Both the position numbers and the translations under genes were made by a program. The notes under the pieces are model-generated. The model saw only the letters and a list, made by a program, of their open reading frames with translations, had not been told where the DNA came from and did no database searches. 10,181 nucleotides of DNA, taken from NCBI GenBank assembly GCA_024693415.1, contig JAILKX010000132.1:1-10181 (forward strand), written 5' to 3'. This document shows positions 7,354-10,181 of this stretch, piece after piece. The stretch comes from Bacilli bacterium (GTDB taxonomy: Bacteria; Bacillota_I; Bacilli_A; RFN20; CAG-826). Every line of letters begins with the position of its first letter. Position 1 is the stretch's first letter.

Positions 7354-7383
7354 AAAAAAGCAGGACGTAGGGGTTCGTCCTGC
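7354..7383 (-). terminator. Rho-independent terminator of GH16-B
   Basis: On the minus strand, GCAGGACG and CGTCCTGC (7376-7383 and 7360-7367) form an 8-bp stem with an 8-nt loop, followed by T6 (7359-7354). It begins 20 nt after the GH16-B stop codon. Confidence 0.88.
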
Positions 7384-7403
7384 CGTCAAAAGCACAACGC
7401 CGG

Positions 7404-8153
7404 TTAGGCGAGTGGCGCATAGAACATGTAATCGTAGGCCGTCTCTAACGGGGTGTCCGTCTTCGAGTAGGCGCCGGTCCAGCCGAACACCGAGGAGTTC
7501 GAGGCCCAGACGTTGATGAAGAAGTTGCCCCATTGGCCAAGGGAGGCGTCCGCAGCGTATACGGGTTTGAAATCGACGTACCAAGTGATCTTGCTCTCCT
7601 CCCATTTGAAGCCATAGTCATGGAAGTCTTCGCTGGAGTCGAAGCCAAGGTTGTACATGTATTCATGTCCGCCGACGCCTTCGTGGTAATAATTGAATTG
7701 GACCTTTGTGGTGTCCTTGCCAAGGATCTCGATGTCGATTTCGTCCCAGATGTAATTGGGGCCGCCATTATAGGTGAAGACCGACTGCACGGTGCCCGAA
7801 TGCTTGAAGGTTTTGATGCGGGCCCCGAAATAGCCATATAGGTAGCCTTGCCTGGTTCTGATCTCGGCGCCGTAATTGACGCCATCGATGTCGGCGACGC
7901 TAAGATAGCCGATCCCATTGTCATAGCGGACCCGGTCACGCGACCATTTGGAAAGGAACATGCCGCCGTTGCCATAGCCATGGGAGGTCCAGCTTACGGC
8001 GCCATCTTCTTCCTTGGAGGTGAAAGAAATCACCTTCTCCCCCATTTTGAATGGGGTGGACTCAAACGGGGCGGATGGGCGGGAGCACCCGGCGCTGATT
8101 GCGGCAGCGGCCATCACGATGGATGCCAAAAGTGTCTTTCCGTGCTTTTTCAT
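7404..8153 (-). CDS. GH16 lichenase-type endo-beta-1,3-1,4-glucanase lipoprotein (GH16-B)
   Basis: A 249-aa surface lipoprotein predicted to hydrolyse mixed-linkage beta-glucan. The ATG at 8153 is chosen over the frame's ATG at 8261 because it starts a standard lipoprotein signal peptide (MKKHGK, hydrophobic core, lipobox SAGC with Cys23). The extra 36 upstream residues look like neither a signal peptide nor the family. The Shine-Dalgarno is weak: only GAGG about 15-20 nt upstream. The GH16 domain fills the rest: WDEIDIEILGKDTTKVQFNYY gives nucleophile Glu138, Asp140 and acid/base Glu142, followed by YGFKWEESKITWYVD. The enzyme is a bare catalytic domain of normal Bacillus-lichenase size, without the linkers, modules and acid-loop insertion of GH16-A. 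It converges on GH16-A and diverges from RR2, which may control it. Confidence 0.9.
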   Translation of the reverse strand: MKKHGKTLLASIVMAAAAISAGCSRPSAPFESTPFKMGEKVISFTSKEEDGAVSWTSHGYGNGGMFLSKWSRDRVRYDNGIGYLSVADIDGVNYGAEIRTRQGYLYGYFGARIKTFKHSGTVQSVFTYNGGPNYIWDEIDIEILGKDTTKVQFNYYHEGVGGHEYMYNLGFDSSEDFHDYGFKWEESKITWYVDFKPVYAADASLGQWGNFFINVWASNSSVFGWTGAYSKTDTPLETAYDYMFYAPLA

Positions 8154-8293
8154 GCCAATACCATATCGAATAAGCGCCTCAAAGCCATTTCTTTTATGAT
8201 AAACGGCAAATAATTTACCCGCATGGCAATTCGCGAAAAGGCGATGTTGAGATAGACCCATTGTTTAAGGCAGGCAGACGCGGTTATTTCATG

Positions 8294-8326
8294 AAAAACA
8301 AAAAGGAGCTATTTTTCAGCTCCTTT
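8294..8326 (-). terminator. Minus-strand intrinsic terminator upstream of GH16-B
   Basis: AAAGGAGCT and AGCTCCTTT (8302-8310 with 8318-8326) form a perfect 9-bp stem with a 7-nt loop. On the minus strand the stem is followed by TTGTTTTT (8301-8294); on the plus strand it runs into GCGC. It therefore terminates leftward transcription about 140 nt before the GH16-B start. It would end either an unannotated RNA made from 8330-8640 or an attenuated GH16-B leader. Confidence 0.68.
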
Positions 8327-8382
8327 GCGCGGCTTCCGGCCCATGCACGATCTGAGATAGCATGCATCGGCCCGATTCGCCT

Positions 8383-8397
8383 ATCATTTCAAATGAT
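8383..8397. promoter_or_regulatory. 15-bp perfect palindrome, operator candidate
   Basis: ATCATTT-C-AAATGAT is a perfect 7-bp inverted repeat around one central base, in the divergent GH16-B/RR2 region. The shape suits a dimeric repressor or activator; the protein is unknown. Confidence 0.3.
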
Positions 8398-8508
8398 GGA
8401 CCCGCCCCGTGTTGGACGGTATCCGCGTCCGCTTTCCAAAAAACCAGCATTCTATCGGAATTTTAAGAAAAAAACCTAGAACCTATCGATTCGGGTTTTC
8501 GGGATGAT

Positions 8509-8558
8509 TGGCCCAACCTAATTGGTGCGAATGATGCGCCCGGGGCGAGGTTGGGCCA
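8509..8558. repeat. 11-bp perfect inverted repeat with overlapping alternative stem
   Basis: TGGCCCAACCT (8509-8519) pairs with AGGTTGGGCCA (8548-8558) across a 28-nt GC-rich loop. The GGGCC of the second arm (8553-8557) can instead pair with GGCCC at 8561-8565 across a 3-nt loop. The two foldings exclude each other. No T-run follows on either strand, so this is not a simple terminator. Confidence 0.5.
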
Positions 8559-8613
8559 TCGGCCCTCGACTATTTTGCTCTCCCTGCGCTCAGGCAGGAA
8601 AAATAAAGATATA

Positions 8614-8643
8614 TTTTCACGCGCTATAAATAGGCGATAAAAT
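8614..8643 (+). promoter_or_regulatory. Candidate promoter region of RR2-HK2
   Basis: The AT-rich stretch before RR2 has TTTTCA (8614-8619) and TAAAAT (8638-8643) 18 nt apart; TATAAA (8625-8630) is another -10 candidate without a good -35. The first pair would start transcription almost at the ATG at 8650, giving a leaderless or very short-leader mRNA, in keeping with the lack of a good Shine-Dalgarno. A 12-nt-period direct repeat (AAATAGGCG 8628-8636, AAATAGACG 8640-8648) overlaps it. Confidence 0.3.
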
Positions 8644-8649
8644 AGACGC

Positions 8650-9357
8650 ATGCCGAACATTCGTGTCGCAATCGTTGAGGACGACGCCCCCCAGGCAGAG
8701 CTCCTAAGCGATTTCCTATCCCGTTTCGCCCAAGAGAAAGGCTTCCAGCTTACCACGGAGCGGTTTTCCTCCGCCGTCGAGATGGCCGAAACATACAAAG
8801 GCCAGTTCGATATTCTTTTCCTCGACATCATGATGCCGGGGCAAACCGGGATGGAACTTGCTCACGAAATCCGAAAAAACGACCCCAAAACCGCCATTAT
8901 TTTCGTGACGTCCCTCAGCCAATTCGCCATCGAAGGATATGAGGTCGAGGCGCTTGATTACATCTTGAAGCCGCTGATCTACGAAGAGTTCCGCATCAAG
9001 ATGATCCGTGCTTTCTCGAAGATGAAGCTCAACTCCGAGCCTGTCATCCGTTTTGAGGGGCAAAACGGCATCTTCATCATCCCGGTCAGCAACATTCTTT
9101 ATTGCGAAACCAGCGGCCATTCCGTCATTTACCACACTTCCTCCGGCGATTTCCGCAAGCGCATCGCCATGAAACAAGCCGAGACCGACTTGCCCGCGGA
9201 GGATTTCCTGCGGATCAATTCGTGCTACTTGGTGGCCCGAAAAGAAATTCAAGGCCTGGAAAACCGTTTCGTCATCCTGAAAAACGGGGAAAGGCTTTTG
9301 GTTTCTAGGCCGCGCCTTTCCAGCGTGATGGAGTATCTTCGACATTCAACCCTATGA
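8650..9357 (+). CDS. LytTR-family response regulator (RR2)
   Basis: A 235-aa paralogue of RR1. The receiver domain (about 4-123) has acidic residues EDD at 10-12, phospho-acceptor Asp59 in ILFLDIMMPG, Thr87 in IFVTS and Lys107 in YILKP. The LytTR DNA-binding domain (about 131-232) includes ILYCETSGHSVIYH and FLRINSCYLVARKEI. RR1 and RR2 share the GYEV-(D/E)-A block before the KP loop, which supports common descent, but they are clearly diverged. The ATG at 8650 is the only start that keeps the full receiver strand; no strong Shine-Dalgarno is visible. It is divergent from GH16-B, which makes that gene a natural target (inference), and it overlaps HK2 by 4 nt. Confidence 0.92.
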   Translation: MPNIRVAIVEDDAPQAELLSDFLSRFAQEKGFQLTTERFSSAVEMAETYKGQFDILFLDIMMPGQTGMELAHEIRKNDPKTAIIFVTSLSQFAIEGYEVEALDYILKPLIYEEFRIKMIRAFSKMKLNSEPVIRFEGQNGIFIIPVSNILYCETSGHSVIYHTSSGDFRKRIAMKQAETDLPAEDFLRINSCYLVARKEIQGLENRFVILKNGERLLVSRPRLSSVMEYLRHSTL

Positions 9358-10181
9358 TTATCGTCCGTTGGATCATCGAACTCGGCATCTTCCAAACCTA
9401 TTGGGTACCGTTATATCTCCTGAACCTGCTTGAGGTCTATGCCTCGGGCATCTTCTGCCTTTCGAAGTTCGAGCGCCGCAAATATTTTCCCTTGCGCCTG
9501 GCCTTTGCCATCGCGATTTCGTTTGCCGTTTGCGTTGGCCTAGGCTATTGGAGGATGAACGTCGACGACAACATTCTTATGCGCACGTTCGCCACGTTTT
9601 CCATTTATGCCAACCGCCTGGCTTCCATGTTTTTGCTCTTTAAGGCCAGGCCGACGCCTTTGCTTTTGACCTGGATCACCATCCTGGCCATCCGCGAAAT
9701 GGCGGACGGGACGGACACCTTGCTGAAGATCATCATCGGAAGGACCGGCTCGGACTATATCCCCAACGCACATTATGCGATCAATGGGCTCATCTTCGAT
9801 CTCGTGCACTTGGCGGTCCAATTGCCCCTTGGCTTCTTTTTCGGTCGGCAGAGGGATATGGAAGAAAGCAAGGAATACCTGCCCCATACTTTGGTCTTAT
9901 CCTTCGTCTTGATTTTGGTGACCGTCATCGGCAAAACGTTCCTGATCCAATTCAGCGTAGAGTCCTCCGCCCTATACAGCATCGGCGTAAGCTTAACGAT
10001 GATCTTCTCCATTTTGATCCTTGTTTTGCGGACTGAGTTCATCCACGGGCTCCGCAAAAGCCAAGAGATCCAAACGATGGAAGCGGTGCTTTTGGCCGAG
10101 CAACGCCAATTTGAGGAATCCAAGCAATCCATCCAGCTCATCAATGCCAAGGTCCACGACATCAAGCACAAGCTCGATGAG
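9354..10181 (+). CDS. GHKL-type sensor histidine kinase (HK2), 3'-partial
   Basis: The frame opens with ATG at 9354 in an ATGA overlap with the RR2 stop and stays open to the window end: 276 residues, no stop. Seven or so hydrophobic segments cover residues 5-228 (about 5-31, 44-64, 78-97, 101-115, 146-164, 178-197, 208-227). A charged, Glu/Gln-rich signalling helix (233-262) and the H-box KVHDIKHKLDE follow, with His268 the phosphorylation candidate. The GHKL ATPase domain should lie just beyond the window. The layout matches HK1, whose H-box is at residue 274, so the two kinases are paralogues with the same RR-first operon order. No Shine-Dalgarno is visible, so translational coupling to RR2 is likely. 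It is the presumed partner of RR2; the ligand is unknown. Confidence 0.9.
   Translation, partial: MIIVRWIIELGIFQTYWVPLYLLNLLEVYASGIFCLSKFERRKYFPLRLAFAIAISFAVCVGLGYWRMNVDDNILMRTFATFSIYANRLASMFLLFKARPTPLLLTWITILAIREMADGTDTLLKIIIGRTGSDYIPNAHYAINGLIFDLVHLAVQLPLGFFFGRQRDMEESKEYLPHTLVLSFVLILVTVIGKTFLIQFSVESSALYSIGVSLTMIFSILILVLRTEFIHGLRKSQEIQTMEAVLLAEQRQFEESKQSIQLINAKVHDIKHKLDE

Larger units (their letters stand above)
6990..7403. other. Convergent intergenic region between GH16-A and GH16-B
   Basis: 414 nt without a credible gene. It holds the GH16-A terminator (7012-7052), a 20-bp inverted-repeat pair bounding 7114-7348, a hairpin at 7123-7152, and the GH16-B terminator (7354-7383, minus). The short open frames here lack ribosome binding sites and recognisable protein features. 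Confidence 0.7.
8154..8649. other. Divergent intergenic region between GH16-B and RR2, rich in inverted repeats
   Basis: 496 nt with no credible gene. The part nearest GH16-B (8154-8290) must hold its promoter, but I see no clear -35/-10 pair. The central part contains a minus-strand terminator-like hairpin (8294-8326), a 15-bp palindrome (8383-8397), GGACG/CGTCC (8414-8430), an 11-bp inverted repeat (8509-8558), GGGCC-ATC-GGCCC (8553-8565) and CCTGC/GCAGG (8583-8598). The part nearest RR2 is AT-rich and promoter-like. A 62-72-codon plus-strand frame (from 8261 or 8291 to 8479) lacks a ribosome binding site and is probably not coding. Confidence 0.6.

Noticed and set aside
8154..8260. Second cre box upstream of GH16-B
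   Set aside because: The closest strings (around TGATAAACGG at 8197-8206) fail the consensus spacing between AA and CG.
8154..8261. 36-codon N-terminal extension of GH16-B
   Set aside because: The extension is not family-like and would bury the clear lipoprotein signal peptide that starts at 8153.
8316..8450. Minus-strand 44-codon frame ending inside the 8302-8326 hairpin, possible leader peptide
   Set aside because: No ribosome binding site and no run of regulatory codons; overlap with the terminator may be chance.
8261..8479. Plus-strand small protein of 62-72 aa, possibly a secreted peptide or pheromone for HK2
   Set aside because: No Shine-Dalgarno at either ATG, a strong hairpin lies inside the frame, and there is no leader-peptide or double-glycine feature. 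Best treated as non-coding.

Overview
The window is a GC-rich stretch from an uncultured-type Bacillota, most likely a gut or rumen Bacilli/Erysipelotrichia-like lineage. The lineage call is an inference from four things: LytTR/GHKL two-component pairs, a consensus CcpA-type cre box, lipobox-bearing secreted enzymes with Ser-rich linkers, and a strong preference for C-ending codons. TGA is used as stop and TGG as Trp, so the code is the standard bacterial one. No rRNA, tRNA, transposase, phage gene or CRISPR array is visible.

Layout. (1) Positions 1-2802 hold the 3' part of a large GH3 beta-glucosidase. Its domains are in reversed order and it ends in a membrane anchor; an intrinsic terminator follows. 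(2) Positions 2890-4966 hold a LytTR response regulator (RR1) and a polytopic GHKL sensor kinase (HK1) that overlap by 14 nt. (3) After a 97-nt gap with a perfect cre box comes GH16-A (5064-6989), a lipoprotein lichenase-type glucanase with Ser-rich linkers and two related C-terminal beta-sandwich modules. (4) Positions 6990-7403 are a convergent intergenic region with one terminator for each flanking gene and a 235-bp interval bounded by 20-bp inverted repeats. (5) GH16-B (7404-8153, minus strand) is a compact lipoprotein lichenase without accessory modules. (6) Positions 8154-8649 are a 496-nt divergent intergenic region rich in inverted repeats, including a terminator-like hairpin pointing toward GH16-B. 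(7) Positions 8650-10181 hold a second LytTR regulator (RR2) and a second GHKL kinase (HK2) overlapping by 4 nt; HK2 runs off the window just after its H-box.

How it may work together. The two GH16 enzymes resemble Bacillus-type endo-beta-1,3-1,4-glucanases and would cut mixed-linkage beta-glucan (cereal glucan, lichenan) at the cell surface. The GH3 enzyme would release glucose from the resulting oligosaccharides. Each lichenase sits beside its own RR-HK pair: RR1/HK1 is co-directional with GH16-A, and RR2/HK2 is divergent from GH16-B. LytTR/GHKL pairs are best known from peptide quorum sensing (AgrCA, ComDE, Bln), but I see no AgrB- or AgrD-like gene here. The cluster therefore looks like a beta-glucan degradation locus with two paralogous sensor systems plus carbon catabolite control. 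The signal they sense is unknown.
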